Positions 41,656 through 50,852 of a stretch of DNA of 64,000 nt are shown piece after piece. The position numbers and the translations under genes are program-made. Numbering within the stretch: position 1 is the first letter of the stretch; each line of letters starts with the position of its first letter. Source of the DNA: Coriobacteriia bacterium (GTDB lineage Bacteria; Actinomycetota; Coriobacteriia; Anaerosomatales; Anaerosomataceae); NCBI GenBank assembly GCA_030655755.1, contig JAUSOQ010000066.1:20487-84486 (forward strand), given 5' to 3'. The notes under the pieces were generated by a model. That model did no database searches and was not told the DNA's origin. It worked only from the letters and a program-made list of their open reading frames with translations.

Positions 41656-42552
41656 ATGGGGCGGCGTTGTTGTCTCGGCATCTTTGCGCTCGGCACGGCC
41701 ATCGCACTGTCAACACCCGGGGTAGCGCTCGGTGTGCAGGGTGAGATCCTGCTCTGCTACGGGGCGGGCTATGACATCGGTGGAACGCAGCGAACGCACC
41801 ATGGTGTGGACATCGCGGCACCGGTCGGTGAACCGGTACTCAGCTTTGCCGAAGGCGAAGTAAGCTTCGCCGGACGTATCCCGTCAGATGATGGCGGGAG
41901 CGTGTTCGCAGTGACCGTTCGTACCGCGGATGGGCTGCTCGTGACGGTGCATCCCCTATCCGAGTCCTGGGTGAGTCAGGGCGAGAGGGTATCCGTCGGT
42001 GATGCCCTCGGTGCGACCTCCCCGTCCGGGGATGCGTCTGTGGGCGAACCGCATGTGCATCTCAGCGTGCGCAAGGGAGAGGCGTATCTCGACCCGTCCT
42101 TCCTGCTCTCCCAACCGATTCTCGGACCGGAAGAACCGGTCGGCTCGCAGTCGGGGCCGCAGTGGGATTCGTCACCGGTGCCCGAGAGCAGCTCCGGCGA
42201 GACAGCGCTCAGCGCGGGAACGTCGATCCAGACGCCGGTCGTGAAGGTCGCGCAGACTCCGGTGGCTCCGGCCGTAGCGCCTGTCGCCGAGACGCCCAGT
42301 GTGCAGCTCTCGGCTGATCCGCACTACCCGACCCAGACCGATCCGGTCGCCGAGACGAGTATGGAGGACATGGAGAGACATAGGACGCCGCAGACAAGAG
42401 CCTCCAGCTCACCGGTGATGCGGTGGCTCTCTGCGCTTCCCGAGGGAGATGCTGCGACCCGCGGCCTTGCGGCAGCAGCGGGTGTCATAGGATTTGCCGC
42501 CACCGCCACCCTGGTCGGACGTAGGACCGTGGCCGTGTCGGAGGTCGACTAG
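41656..42552 (+). CDS. M23-family (LytM-like) peptidase, membrane-anchored
   Basis: A 298-residue exported protein. It has a signal peptide (about 1-27), an M23 domain (about 45-150) with the zinc ligands in HHGVDIAAP (H and D) and HVHL, a Pro/Ser/Thr-rich linker (150-260) and a C-terminal membrane helix (about 270-290). M23 enzymes cut peptidoglycan cross-bridges or act as inactive activators; the H-x3-D and HxH residues suggest activity. GGAGGAG fixes the ATG at 41656. The LexA-like palindrome upstream suggests damage-induced expression. Confidence 0.85.
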   Translation: MGRRCCLGIFALGTAIALSTPGVALGVQGEILLCYGAGYDIGGTQRTHHGVDIAAPVGEPVLSFAEGEVSFAGRIPSDDGGSVFAVTVRTADGLLVTVHPLSESWVSQGERVSVGDALGATSPSGDASVGEPHVHLSVRKGEAYLDPSFLLSQPILGPEEPVGSQSGPQWDSSPVPESSSGETALSAGTSIQTPVVKVAQTPVAPAVAPVAETPSVQLSADPHYPTQTDPVAETSMEDMERHRTPQTRASSSPVMRWLSALPEGDAATRGLAAAAGVIGFAATATLVGRRTVAVSEVD

Positions 42553-42603
42553 TGATCCAATCATGTCAGGAAACCGCAGCGTGTCAGAGGCGTGGGATAA
42601 GCG

Positions 42604-42632
42604 TTGTAGGTGCGGTCGGTCTCTGATACACT
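42604..42632 (+). promoter_or_regulatory. Promoter of the rpsF-ssb-rpsR-rplI operon
   Basis: TTGTAG (42604-42609) and TACACT (42627-42632) have a 17-base spacer and lie about 75 bp before rpsF, leaving a leader that could carry ribosomal-protein autoregulation. Confidence 0.6.
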
Positions 42633-42708
42633 GCGGGGGCTTCATTTCCTGCTCCGGGCAGACGCCTTCAGTGTCCCGGGGCCGCTGTAGCCCAAGGGAG
42701 GTGAACAA

Positions 42709-43002
42709 ATGAAGGCTTATGAACTTATGCTCATCATCAATCCCACCCTCGGCGACGAGGCGCGAGAGGCCGTACTCGAGAAGACTCGAGGCGTCATCAT
42801 CGCTGACGGTATCGTCGATTCAGAGGATGCATGGGGCAAGCGCCGCCTGGCTTTTGAGATCGATGGCCAAACGGATGGCGACTATCACGTCATGCAGTTT
42901 CACTCGACTACGGCTGTCGTTGCCGAGCTCGACCGCGTCCTGCATATTACCGATCAGGTCGTCCGATTCATGATCGTGCGGCGCGACGACATCAAAGAGT
43001 AG
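42709..43002 (+). CDS. rpsF: 30S ribosomal protein S6
   Basis: A 97-residue S6 (MKAYELMLIINPTLGDE...). It binds S18 on the 30S platform. GGGAGGTGA stands before the ATG. It is the first gene of the conserved order rpsF-ssb-rpsR-rplI-dnaB. Confidence 0.97.
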   Translation: MKAYELMLIINPTLGDEAREAVLEKTRGVIIADGIVDSEDAWGKRRLAFEIDGQTDGDYHVMQFHSTTAVVAELDRVLHITDQVVRFMIVRRDDIKE

Positions 43003-43074
43003 CGCTGGAACCCGACCGATCAGGACGGGCGAGTGACGACGGCCTTACATGGCCGCAGAGACGAGGTAGGAACC

Positions 43075-43491
43075 ATGGGCATCAACCGGGTAGTGATCAC
43101 CGGCAATCTGACGAGAGACCCTGAGCTGCGCTCCACCAGCGGAGGTATGAGCGTGCTCAAGCTCGGTGTGGCGGTCAATGACCGTCGCAAGAACCAGCAG
43201 ACCGGCGAGTGGGAGGACATCCCGAACTTCGTGGATGTCACCATCTTCGGTGCGCGCGGTGAGGCGCTGTCGCGCTTCTTGAGCAAGGGGTCAAAAGTCG
43301 CGATCGAGGGCAAACTTCGCTGGAGCCAGTGGGAGAACCCGCAGGGCGAGAAGCGCAGCAAGCTCGAGGTCGTTGCCGATGAGATCGAGTTTCTTTCCTC
43401 CCGTGATGGCGGCTCCGGCGGCGGCAATAGCGCGCCCGTTGTGAGTCCCGACGGAGGAGACGACCTGAGTGGCGAAGAGATCCCGTTCTAG
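43075..43491 (+). CDS. ssb: Single-stranded DNA-binding protein
   Basis: A 138-residue SSB. The OB-fold (INRVVITGNLTRDPELR...) covers about residues 1-108, followed by a short Gly/Ser linker and the acidic interaction tail DDLSGEEIPF. The linker is short for an actinobacterial SSB. The ATG at 43075 has GAGGTAGG upstream; an in-frame GTG at 43033 would add unlikely residues. Coexpression with S6 and S18 is standard. Confidence 0.96.
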   Translation: MGINRVVITGNLTRDPELRSTSGGMSVLKLGVAVNDRRKNQQTGEWEDIPNFVDVTIFGARGEALSRFLSKGSKVAIEGKLRWSQWENPQGEKRSKLEVVADEIEFLSSRDGGSGGGNSAPVVSPDGGDDLSGEEIPF

Positions 43492-43583
43492 TTCTGCCTG
43501 CTTAGAACAATCAGTCGACGGCGGTACCCTCCCGCCGGTCGGCAGGCCTGAGGTCCTCGATAGGACCCGAAGGGAGGTAAGAA

Positions 43584-43847
43584 GTGAGCGATTATGCACG
43601 ACGCCCGAAGCGTAAGTACTGCGTGTTCTGCAAGGATCACGCTGAGTACATCGACTATAAGGACGTCAACACACTGCGCAAGTTCATGACGGACCGCGGC
43701 AAGATCAAGCCGCGCCGTGTCTCCGGCAACTGCGCACAGCATCAGCACCAGATCTCCACATGTGTGAAGCGTGCCCGTGAGATGGCACTCGTGCCCTACG
43801 CTGTGCCGGTCATCAGCGGTAAGGTTGACGGAAAGCGCGGCCGTTAG
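43584..43847 (+). CDS. rpsR: 30S ribosomal protein S18 (zinc-binding form)
   Basis: An 87-residue S18 starting at GTG 43584 (GGGAGGTAAG upstream). It has the zinc-type cysteines CVFC near residues 14-17 and C/H in GNCAQHQ, i.e. the C+ paralogue. Some actinobacteria keep a second, zinc-free copy elsewhere; none is in this window. Confidence 0.96.
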   Translation: MSDYARRPKRKYCVFCKDHAEYIDYKDVNTLRKFMTDRGKIKPRRVSGNCAQHQHQISTCVKRAREMALVPYAVPVISGKVDGKRGR

Positions 43848-44016
43848 GTCGTCTACCGGCTCGAGCGGCGACAATGCCGTTCGCTGCCGACCGGATGATG
43901 GACGCGGGGCTTTCCCGTGGCTCGCTGGGTCGCTTGTGATGACCCGGTCGCGGGCTTAGAGTGGGAACCACCTCACGTCCGGAAGCCGGCCGAGAGGAAA
44001 CGAACAAGGAGTAACG

Positions 44017-44583
44017 ATGAAGGTCATCCTGACACAGGACGTGAAAGGACGAGGTCAAGAAGGTGACGTTATCGACGTTGCCCGAGGCTTCGCCGTGAAC
44101 TTCCTGATGCCGCGCAAGATCGCCATTGAGGCGACGTCCGGCAATATCAAGCAGCTTGAAGCGCGCATGGGTAACATCAAGAAGCGCGAGTCGGTTCGCC
44201 GCGGTGATGCTGAGAGCATCGCCGCTGCTGTCGAAGGCAAGAAGGTCATCGTCACCGCCAAGGCGGGCGACGGAGGAAAGCTCTACGGTTCGATTACTTC
44301 TGCGATGATCGCGGACGCGGTCTCCGAGCAGCTTGGCGTCGAGGTAGACCGCAGGAAGCTCGATGTGCACGCTCACATCAAGACCCTGGGTGAACACGAG
44401 GTCCAGCTGAACGTGTACTACGACGTGAAAGCCAACCTGACCGTCAAGGTCGTGGCTGATGGCACTGTTGAGGCGCCCGTCGAAGAACCTGTGGTCGAGG
44501 TCGTCGAGATCGTCGAGGTTGAAGAATCGCCCGTTGCCGAAGAGGCCGAAGAGGCCGCCGAGGATGTCGACGAGCGGGAATAA
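44017..44583 (+). CDS. rplI: 50S ribosomal protein L9 with acidic C-terminal extension
   Basis: A 188-residue L9: N-terminal domain MKVILTQDVKGRGQEGDVIDVARGFAVNFLMP, connecting helix and C-terminal domain ending at about residue 147. About 38 further residues, almost all Glu, Val, Pro and Ala, form an acidic tail not found in standard L9 (about 148 residues). AGGAG precedes the ATG. Residues of the two globular domains look normal, so the protein is probably functional. Confidence 0.96.
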   Translation: MKVILTQDVKGRGQEGDVIDVARGFAVNFLMPRKIAIEATSGNIKQLEARMGNIKKRESVRRGDAESIAAAVEGKKVIVTAKAGDGGKLYGSITSAMIADAVSEQLGVEVDRRKLDVHAHIKTLGEHEVQLNVYYDVKANLTVKVVADGTVEAPVEEPVVEVVEIVEVEESPVAEEAEEAAEDVDERE

Positions 44584-44653
44584 CGCGCCGGACGGTCTGC
44601 CGGAGGCGACCGCCCAAGCGGGCGGCGCCCTCGGCGGTCCACGGGGAGCATGA

Positions 44654-46015
44654 ATGGCAGAGAGCGCGGAGCGTAGGCTGGCAGAGCGCGTGCCGCCGCA
44701 CAATCTTGAAGCCGAGCAGTCTCTGCTCGGCTCGATGTTCCTGTCTACCGAGGCGGTCGAGAGCTGCCTGGGTATGGTGAGCGCCGATGACTTCTATCGC
44801 TCCGCACATGCACGCATCTTCGAAGCGATAAGCGAACTCAACGGCCGAGGCGAGCCGATCGACCAGATAACGGTGGCCGACCGTCTTGAGGCTACCGCCC
44901 GGCTTGATGCGGCGGGCGGCAAGCCGTATCTGCTCGACATCACGAGCATGGTCCCCACTGCCGCGAACGCCGCCTATTACGCCGAGATCGTGAAGCGCAC
45001 TTCGATGCTGCGTCAGCTTATCGGTGCTGCGAACAAGATCGCGACCATATCCTACGAGAACCCGGATGACATCGACCGGGTGGTCGAGGACTCCGAGCGT
45101 GCGGTCTTCGAGGTCACCAACAAGCGGGTCTCGAGCAACTTCCGTGGTCTGGAAGAGCTCATGAAGACGGGCTTCGACCAGATCGAGCAGCTCTACGATC
45201 GCAAGGCACACATCACCGGCGTCCCCACCGGCTTCCCGGACCTGGACAAGATACTGGCGGGTCTTCATCGCGGCGATCTGATCATCGTTGCCGCGCGCCC
45301 TTCCGTCGGGAAGACGGCATTCGCTTTGAACGTCGCCGTCAATGCTGCGAAGGCAGGGCATTCTGTCGCGGTCTTCAGTCTCGAGATGTCAGCCGAGCAG
45401 CTCGTTCAGCGCATCTTGTGTTCCGAGGCACGCATCGACAGTCAACGCCTGCGCACCGGCTATCTCAAAGACAGCGACTGGCCGCAGATCATGCAGGCTA
45501 TGGGTCGTCTCGCGAGTACGTCGCTATGGGTAGACGACACGCCGGCCATCTCCATCCTGGAGGTACGCGCCAAGGCGCGCAGACTGCTGCGAGACAAGGG
45601 CAACGGGCTCATCATCGTGGACTATCTGCAGCTGATGCAGCCGCAGAACCGTCGGTCCGAGAACCGCCAGGTCGAGATCGCCGAGATCAGCCGTGGCCTG
45701 AAGATCCTTGCCAAGGAACTCGATGTGCCGATCATCGCTCTTTCGCAGCTCTCACGTGCGGTCGAGCAGCGTGCGGGCAAGCGGCCACAACTCTCCGATC
45801 TGCGCGAGTCAGGCGCTATCGAGCAAGATGCCGATGTGGTCATGTTCATCGATCGGAACACCGACTCGCGAGGCGAGGAAGCGGACGGTCGGCCGAGTAA
45901 GGGTGAGGCGGAGATCATCGTCGCCAAACACCGCAACGGTCCTACCGACAACTGTCACCTTGCGTTCCTGCCGCAGTACACGAAGTTCGTACCGATGGCG
46001 CGCGACGCGACGTAG
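44654..46015 (+). CDS. dnaB: Replicative DNA helicase DnaB
   Basis: A 453-residue hexameric helicase of the replication fork. The N-terminal domain starts PHNLEAEQSLLGSM (about 15-28), and the RecA-like C-terminal domain has Walker A ARPSVGKTAFA (K220), Walker B LIIVDYLQLM and the C-terminal DLRESGAIEQDADVVMFI motif. No intein is present. The ATG at 44654 follows rplI by 70 bp in the usual order. Confidence 0.97.
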   Translation: MAESAERRLAERVPPHNLEAEQSLLGSMFLSTEAVESCLGMVSADDFYRSAHARIFEAISELNGRGEPIDQITVADRLEATARLDAAGGKPYLLDITSMVPTAANAAYYAEIVKRTSMLRQLIGAANKIATISYENPDDIDRVVEDSERAVFEVTNKRVSSNFRGLEELMKTGFDQIEQLYDRKAHITGVPTGFPDLDKILAGLHRGDLIIVAARPSVGKTAFALNVAVNAAKAGHSVAVFSLEMSAEQLVQRILCSEARIDSQRLRTGYLKDSDWPQIMQAMGRLASTSLWVDDTPAISILEVRAKARRLLRDKGNGLIIVDYLQLMQPQNRRSENRQVEIAEISRGLKILAKELDVPIIALSQLSRAVEQRAGKRPQLSDLRESGAIEQDADVVMFIDRNTDSRGEEADGRPSKGEAEIIVAKHRNGPTDNCHLAFLPQYTKFVPMARDAT

Positions 46016-46018
46016 GGC

Positions 46019-46579
46019 CTACTCGGCGGGAAACTCCTTCGGTACCCGGCCTATCGCCCTGATCGAGCAGCGAGAGACCCGGTTGAGCCCGAGCGCATCG
46101 GCGTGTTCGCGCACCGTTTTGCGACCCACTCCCGGGTTCAGATAGACGTCGAAGATCGCTCGGCCATACTGGTGTTCCAGCACCGCCAGCGCATCAAGCG
46201 CACTCAGGGCCGCTTGTTCCTTGAGGTAGAGCGAGGCACGATCCGGCAGGCCCGGCAGCCTGTCGACCAAGGTGTAGACCTGCCATCCCTCGATCTCGCC
46301 GCCCTTCGGATTGACGGGCCAGATCTCCCAGCCCTCGGCGGCGTACGCTCGCACTGCCTTGTTCCCGAACTTGGCACGATCGGCTGAAGCTCCGATGATC
46401 GCGATCGCACGCTTGCGCGCAAGCGGAGCAGCGACATGTGGCACGAGTGGATCACCGTCGGGCATCGGAGCGAGCGGCGCAGCGCTCATACGCGCATCAT
46501 CTTCTCGAACTCGTCCGGGGTTCCATCCAACCATCGCGCGCTCCCCCACCTGGATGACCAGGACTCCCTTGGGTGCCAT
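46019..46579 (-). CDS. CoA-binding domain protein (YccU-like)
   Basis: A 186-residue protein whose C-terminal 140 residues form a Rossmann-type CoA_binding_2 domain (AIAIIGASADRAKFGNKAVRAYAAEGWEIWPVNPKGGEIEGWQVY...). Members bind CoA but the role is unknown. AGGAGA before the ATG at 46579 supports this start; an internal ATG at about 46486 would give the compact form usual for the family, so the N-terminal 31 residues may not be translated. It is convergent with dnaB. Confidence 0.8.
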   Translation of the reverse strand: MAPKGVLVIQVGERAMVGWNPGRVREDDARMSAAPLAPMPDGDPLVPHVAAPLARKRAIAIIGASADRAKFGNKAVRAYAAEGWEIWPVNPKGGEIEGWQVYTLVDRLPGLPDRASLYLKEQAALSALDALAVLEHQYGRAIFDVYLNPGVGRKTVREHADALGLNRVSRCSIRAIGRVPKEFPAE

Positions 46580-46721
46580 CGCCGTTCTCCTCTCGCAGGT
46601 GCGAAGCGCGGCAGTAGGCCTGCGCCATCTGTTACCTCCCCGCGACCATGCCGAGAGAAACAGCCCTACCTTCGGGTACACTCATGGCTGGCGGGCGAGT
46701 TCGGTCGTTCGAGGAGGCTTC

Positions 46722-48110
46722 ATGAGCAAGGAACGCTACGACGTCGTCATCGTCGGTGCGGGACCGGCGGGTATCTTTGCCGCGATCGAGCTCATCCGGG
46801 CGCGCAAGGACCTGCATATTCTGCTGGCCGAGCGCGGCAAGCCCATCCCGAAGCGACACTGTCCTGCCCGGCAGACGCGCTGCATCGGCTGCGAGACGTG
46901 TGCGATCATGACCGGCTGGGGCGGTGCGGGCGCATTCTCCGACGGCAAGCTCACCCTCACCACCGAGGTCGGCGGGTGGCTCGGCGAATACGTCGGCACC
47001 GAAGCGCTTGAGCGGCTGGTCGACGATGCGGACCGGGTGTGGCTCGAGTTCGGCGCTACCACCGAGGTGCATGCACCGGACGCGGAGACTGTGGAGCGCC
47101 TCTCGCGAGAGGCCACGCTTGCCGAGATGCGCCTCATCCCGATGCGTATCCGGCACATAGGTACGGAGCGTTCACCGCAGGTTCTGCAGGCGATGCACGA
47201 CTATCTCGTGGAGCAGGGTGTCGACGTGCGTACGGGCACGCGTGCTGTGCGTATCCTCTCCGAGGGCGGCCACGTCACGGGCGTTGAACTCGAAGGTGGA
47301 CAGGTAGTGCTGGCCGATGCGGTCATCGCGGCACCCGGCCGCGACGGCGCAGACTGGCTGGCGGAACAGGCGCGCGAACTCGGCATCGGACTTGTCAGCA
47401 ACGCCGTCGACATCGGCGTACGCGTGGAGGTGCCCGCGCCGGTCATGGAGCGGCTGACAGAGCCTCTCTACGAAGCGAAGCTCATCTACTACTCGAAGCG
47501 GTTCGGCGACCAGGTGCGGACGTTTTGCATGAACCCGTACGGCGAAGTCACCACGGAGAGCTACGGCGACATCGTCACGGTGAACGGACATTCATTCGCC
47601 GAGAAACGTACGGCCAACACCAACTTCGCCGTCCTGGTGAGCCAGAGCTTCACGCATCCATTCCATGAGCCGATCACCTACGGCTCGTCGATCGCGCGTC
47701 TAGCCAATCTGCTCGGCGAAGGCATCATCGTGCAGCGCCTCGGTGACCTGCGTGCCGGCCGACGCTCTACCGCCAAACGGATCGAGCAGTCGGTGGTCAC
47801 GCCGACGATGCCGCAGGCCACACCGGGCGACCTGAGCTTCGTGCTGCCCTACCGGCACCTGGTCGACATCCTCGAGTTCCTCGACGCCATGGACACGTTG
47901 GCTCCGGGAGTGGCCGGAGACGGCACGCTGCTCTACGGCATCGAGGTGAAGTTCTACTCGTCTCGCCTGGAGCTTGACGCGACGTTGCAGACGCAGGTCG
48001 CTGGTTTGTACGCGATCGGCGATGGCGCTGGTGTCACGCGTGGGCTGGTGCAGTCGAGCGCGAGCGGTCTGGTTGCGGCCCGCTCGGTGATACACGGGGG
48101 TATCGGGTGA
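46722..48110 (+). CDS. FAD-dependent dehydrogenase of the COG2509 type
   Basis: A 462-residue flavoprotein. The N-terminal FAD-binding motif is GAGPAGIFAAIEL (about 12-24), followed by the cysteine-rich CPARQTRCIGCETCAIMTGWGGAGAFSDGKL segment (about 48-78) and a C-terminal GDGAGVTRGLVQSSASGLVAAR motif. This is the uncharacterised COG2509 family; the substrate is unknown. The four cysteines may hold an Fe-S centre. GAGGAGG fixes the ATG at 46722. It ends exactly where the TetR gene ends on the other strand. Confidence 0.87.
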   Translation: MSKERYDVVIVGAGPAGIFAAIELIRARKDLHILLAERGKPIPKRHCPARQTRCIGCETCAIMTGWGGAGAFSDGKLTLTTEVGGWLGEYVGTEALERLVDDADRVWLEFGATTEVHAPDAETVERLSREATLAEMRLIPMRIRHIGTERSPQVLQAMHDYLVEQGVDVRTGTRAVRILSEGGHVTGVELEGGQVVLADAVIAAPGRDGADWLAEQARELGIGLVSNAVDIGVRVEVPAPVMERLTEPLYEAKLIYYSKRFGDQVRTFCMNPYGEVTTESYGDIVTVNGHSFAEKRTANTNFAVLVSQSFTHPFHEPITYGSSIARLANLLGEGIIVQRLGDLRAGRRSTAKRIEQSVVTPTMPQATPGDLSFVLPYRHLVDILEFLDAMDTLAPGVAGDGTLLYGIEVKFYSSRLELDATLQTQVAGLYAIGDGAGVTRGLVQSSASGLVAARSVIHGGIG

Positions 48111-48725
48111 CTAGCGCGTCGCCCAGCCCATCACGCGCATGAAAGTCTCGGTGAGCGGCATCGGTTCGTCATCGAACACGAACGCTGTGATGAACTGCCC
48201 AACGAACACACTGATGAGCGCCCGCACTCGTTCGGCAGTCTCCTCCGCGCTTGCGTCGATCCCGTAATACGCGTCAACCGCAGGGACAAGGCGCTCGAGT
48301 CGTGCGAAGATCGGGTCGCTCACATTCTGGCGGTAGGCGGTACGGAACGCCTGGTTGTGCAGGGAGGCCACTATGACGGTTCGTATGACCGGCAGGTATG
48401 TGCGAGCGGCTCTGGTGCGATTCGTGAAGACTGCCTCGAGCGTCTCGGCTATGTTCCCGGGTGTCGCGCTGTCCAACAGGGGTCCTACCTCGGTCTGGAC
48501 ACGCGTGCCCACGCCGGCGATGAGTGCGAGGAAGAGGTCCTCCTTGCTCGTGAAGTGTCGATAGAGTGCCGGCTCGGTGACACCCACGCGTTCAGCGATC
48601 TCACGCATGCTTCCGGCGTCGTATCCCTTGTCGGCGAAGATCGCTACCGCTGCATCCAATATCTCGCCTTTGCGACCGGGCATCACGTCAGTGAAGAATC
48701 GCAGTTCCGGGAGGGGTCGCACCAC
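48111..48725 (-). CDS. TetR-family repressor of the exporter operon
   Basis: A 204-residue TetR protein: helix-turn-helix at about residues 15-65 (GEILDAAVAIFADKGYDAGSMREIAERVGVTEPALYRHFTSKEDL) and a helical ligand domain after it. It is the last gene of the exporter operon and probably represses the operon promoter through the palindrome at 54758-54773. The GTG at 48725 follows the stop of the ATPase gene without a gap; a later ATG at 48683 is also possible. Confidence 0.9.
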   Translation of the reverse strand: MVRPLPELRFFTDVMPGRKGEILDAAVAIFADKGYDAGSMREIAERVGVTEPALYRHFTSKEDLFLALIAGVGTRVQTEVGPLLDSATPGNIAETLEAVFTNRTRAARTYLPVIRTVIVASLHNQAFRTAYRQNVSDPIFARLERLVPAVDAYYGIDASAEETAERVRALISVFVGQFITAFVFDDEPMPLTETFMRVMGWATR

Positions 48726-49721
48726 TCAGATCACACTCCTCTCGCGTTGCTCACGTGTCACAAGGTGCACGAACACGTCTTCGATCGACGGCTCGACACG
48801 GCTGGCATGCGCCCCGGCAGCGCCAGCGCGGGCGAGCGCCACGTCCAGCAGCGCAGCCGCGCCATCTGCCTCGCCCATGTTCACGTGCAGCAGCGCGCCA
48901 CTCATGTACACTTCGCGTACGTCGGCGTCATTCTCGAGCGCGGCGAGGACCGCTTCTGTGTCGGCGACCTCCACCTCGAAGATGCGGTCGCGCATCTCTC
49001 TCGAGCGGAGCTCATCGGGCGTGCCGATGGCGACGATGTCGCCGCGGTAGATGAACGCAAGTCTCGAGCAGTTGGCGGCTTCGTCCATGTAGTGCGTAGT
49101 GACGAAGAGAGTCACGCCGCTTGCGGCTAGTTCGTAGAGCAACTCCCAGAAGTCCTTCCGCGCGAGTGGGTCGACACCCGAGGTCGGCTCGTCGAGGAAG
49201 ACCAGTTCCGGTTCGTGGATGGTCGCGCACCCAAGAGCGAGGCGCTGCTTCCAGCCGACCGAGAGGTTCTCGGTGAGCTCGTTCTCCCGTCCGATGAGGT
49301 CCGCCATCTTGAGGATGTGTGCGCGTCTGGCCGTGAACCGCGACCCGTCCAGGCCGTACACTCCTCCGTAGAAGCGCAAGTTCTCGTCCACGGTGAGGTC
49401 CTCGAACAGCGAGAACTTCTGCGACATGTAGCCGATGCGCGCGCGGACCGCTTCGGCTTCGGCAGCTACATCGAGACCAAGCACCCGGGCGCCACCCGAG
49501 CTCGGTGCGATGGTGCCGCATAACATGCGGATCGTCGTGGTCTTTCCACTGCCGTTCGGACCGAGGAACCCGAAGATCTCGCCCGTGCCGACCTCGAAGG
49601 ACACGCCGCCCACGGCGGTGAAATCACCGAAGCGCTTGGTGAGGCTCTGGACTGAGATAGCCACGCCTGGTGCGGCCGGGGCTGGCGGCTTAAGGATGTG
49701 CTTGCGGGTGATGAGCGCCAT
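48726..49721 (-). CDS. ABC transporter ATPase (second of operon)
   Basis: A 331-residue ABC ATPase: Walker A GPNGSGKTTT (about 55-64), Q-loop YMSQKFSLF, a degenerate signature ENLSVGWKQRLALGC and Walker B ELVFLDEPTSGVDP. It belongs to the CcmA/YbhF type that pairs with ABC-2 permeases. The C-terminal part (about 255-320) is an extra regulatory domain. AGGAGA precedes the ATG. It is located after the two permeases. Confidence 0.92.
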   Translation of the reverse strand: MALITRKHILKPPAPAAPGVAISVQSLTKRFGDFTAVGGVSFEVGTGEIFGFLGPNGSGKTTTIRMLCGTIAPSSGGARVLGLDVAAEAEAVRARIGYMSQKFSLFEDLTVDENLRFYGGVYGLDGSRFTARRAHILKMADLIGRENELTENLSVGWKQRLALGCATIHEPELVFLDEPTSGVDPLARKDFWELLYELAASGVTLFVTTHYMDEAANCSRLAFIYRGDIVAIGTPDELRSREMRDRIFEVEVADTEAVLAALENDADVREVYMSGALLHVNMGEADGAAALLDVALARAGAAGAHASRVEPSIEDVFVHLVTREQRERSVI

Positions 49722-49730
49722 CGTTGTCTC

Positions 49731-50852
49731 CTAGTCCGCCAGTTGTTTCCGGAATCGCGAGACCCCAAAGCCGAACATGACGACAGCGAAGGCCGCCATC
49801 GCTACGAACTGTGGCCAGAGCGCCTCAAAGCCAGCACCCTTCATAGCGTTGCTCCGTGCGATCACGAGTATGTAGCGCATTGGAATAAGGTAGGTGAGCG
49901 GTACGATGCTGGCCGGCATCGACTCGATGGGGAAGATGAAGCCTGAAAGCACCATCGTGGGGATAAGGATGAACATCGTAGTCTGCTGCGCTTGATGTCG
50001 CGTGTGCGAGATCATCGAGATGATGAGTCCCTGACCGATGCCCGCGAGCATGAACAGCAGCAGTCCGAGGGTCATTACCCAGACCGAACCGTAGAACGGC
50101 ACGCGGAACCAGAACACCCCGACCATCATGACCGACAGGGTCTGGATGATGGCGATTCCCACGTACGGCACTACCTTTCCGATGACGTACTCAGCGCGTC
50201 CGATGGGTGTCACGAAAAGTTGCTCCAGTGTGCCACGTTCGCGTTCGCGCACCACCGCCTGGCTCATGATCGATGAGACCGAAAGCATGAGGACCATCGT
50301 CACGAGTCCGGGGATCATCGCATTCACGCTCCGCAGTGCCGGATTGAAGAGCACGCGGACGCGCGCATCGATACCGGGGCCATCGGGCATGGCGCCGAGC
50401 GCGGTGAGTCGCTCGCGTTCGAACGAGGCGACCACCTGTGCCGCGTAACCGCTGGCCACCGATGCGGTCTTACTGTCCGATCCGTCCACGACTATCTCCA
50501 GCGCCACCTTCTCGCCGCCGGCAAGGTCGCGCTCCATCCCCGGCGGCAGCAGCACGGCCACGGCCGCGTCGCCTGCGTCCATGACAGGGCGGATGGCGCC
50601 CTCGGAGTCAAGTCTGTCCACGATGCGGAAGTAGCCGGACGACGAGAACGCTTCGGTGATCGCGCGCGAGGTGGCGGTATGGTCCTGGTCCACGATGACG
50701 GTGCGCAGGTTGGTGACGTCTGCACCTACCACGTAGCCGAACATGACGAGCTGCATCACCGGCATCACGAAGATAAGCGGCAGCATCATCTTATCCCGCA
50801 ACAGCTGCAGGACCTCTTTCCACATGAGGAGTCTGATGCGACGGGGGTTCAC
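49731..50852 (-). CDS. ABC-2 permease (YbhR/YbhS type), second
   Basis: A 373-residue permease with one N-terminal membrane helix (about 22-43), a large outer domain (45-175) and five further helices (about 180-370). The segment VRERERGTLEQLFVTPIGRAEYVIGKVVPY is the ABC-2 signature. The GTG at 50852 (GAGGAGG upstream) overlaps the stop of the preceding permease (GTGA); the long open frame further upstream is not coding. Confidence 0.9.
   Translation of the reverse strand: MNPRRIRLLMWKEVLQLLRDKMMLPLIFVMPVMQLVMFGYVVGADVTNLRTVIVDQDHTATSRAITEAFSSSGYFRIVDRLDSEGAIRPVMDAGDAAVAVLLPPGMERDLAGGEKVALEIVVDGSDSKTASVASGYAAQVVASFERERLTALGAMPDGPGIDARVRVLFNPALRSVNAMIPGLVTMVLMLSVSSIMSQAVVRERERGTLEQLFVTPIGRAEYVIGKVVPYVGIAIIQTLSVMMVGVFWFRVPFYGSVWVMTLGLLLFMLAGIGQGLIISMISHTRHQAQQTTMFILIPTMVLSGFIFPIESMPASIVPLTYLIPMRYILVIARSNAMKGAGFEALWPQFVAMAAFAVVMFGFGVSRFRKQLAD

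Noticed and set aside
46311..46721. Upstream extension of the FAD dehydrogenase frame by 137 codons
   Set aside because: It overlaps the CoA-binding gene on the other strand; GAGGAGG and the FAD motif place the start at 46722.
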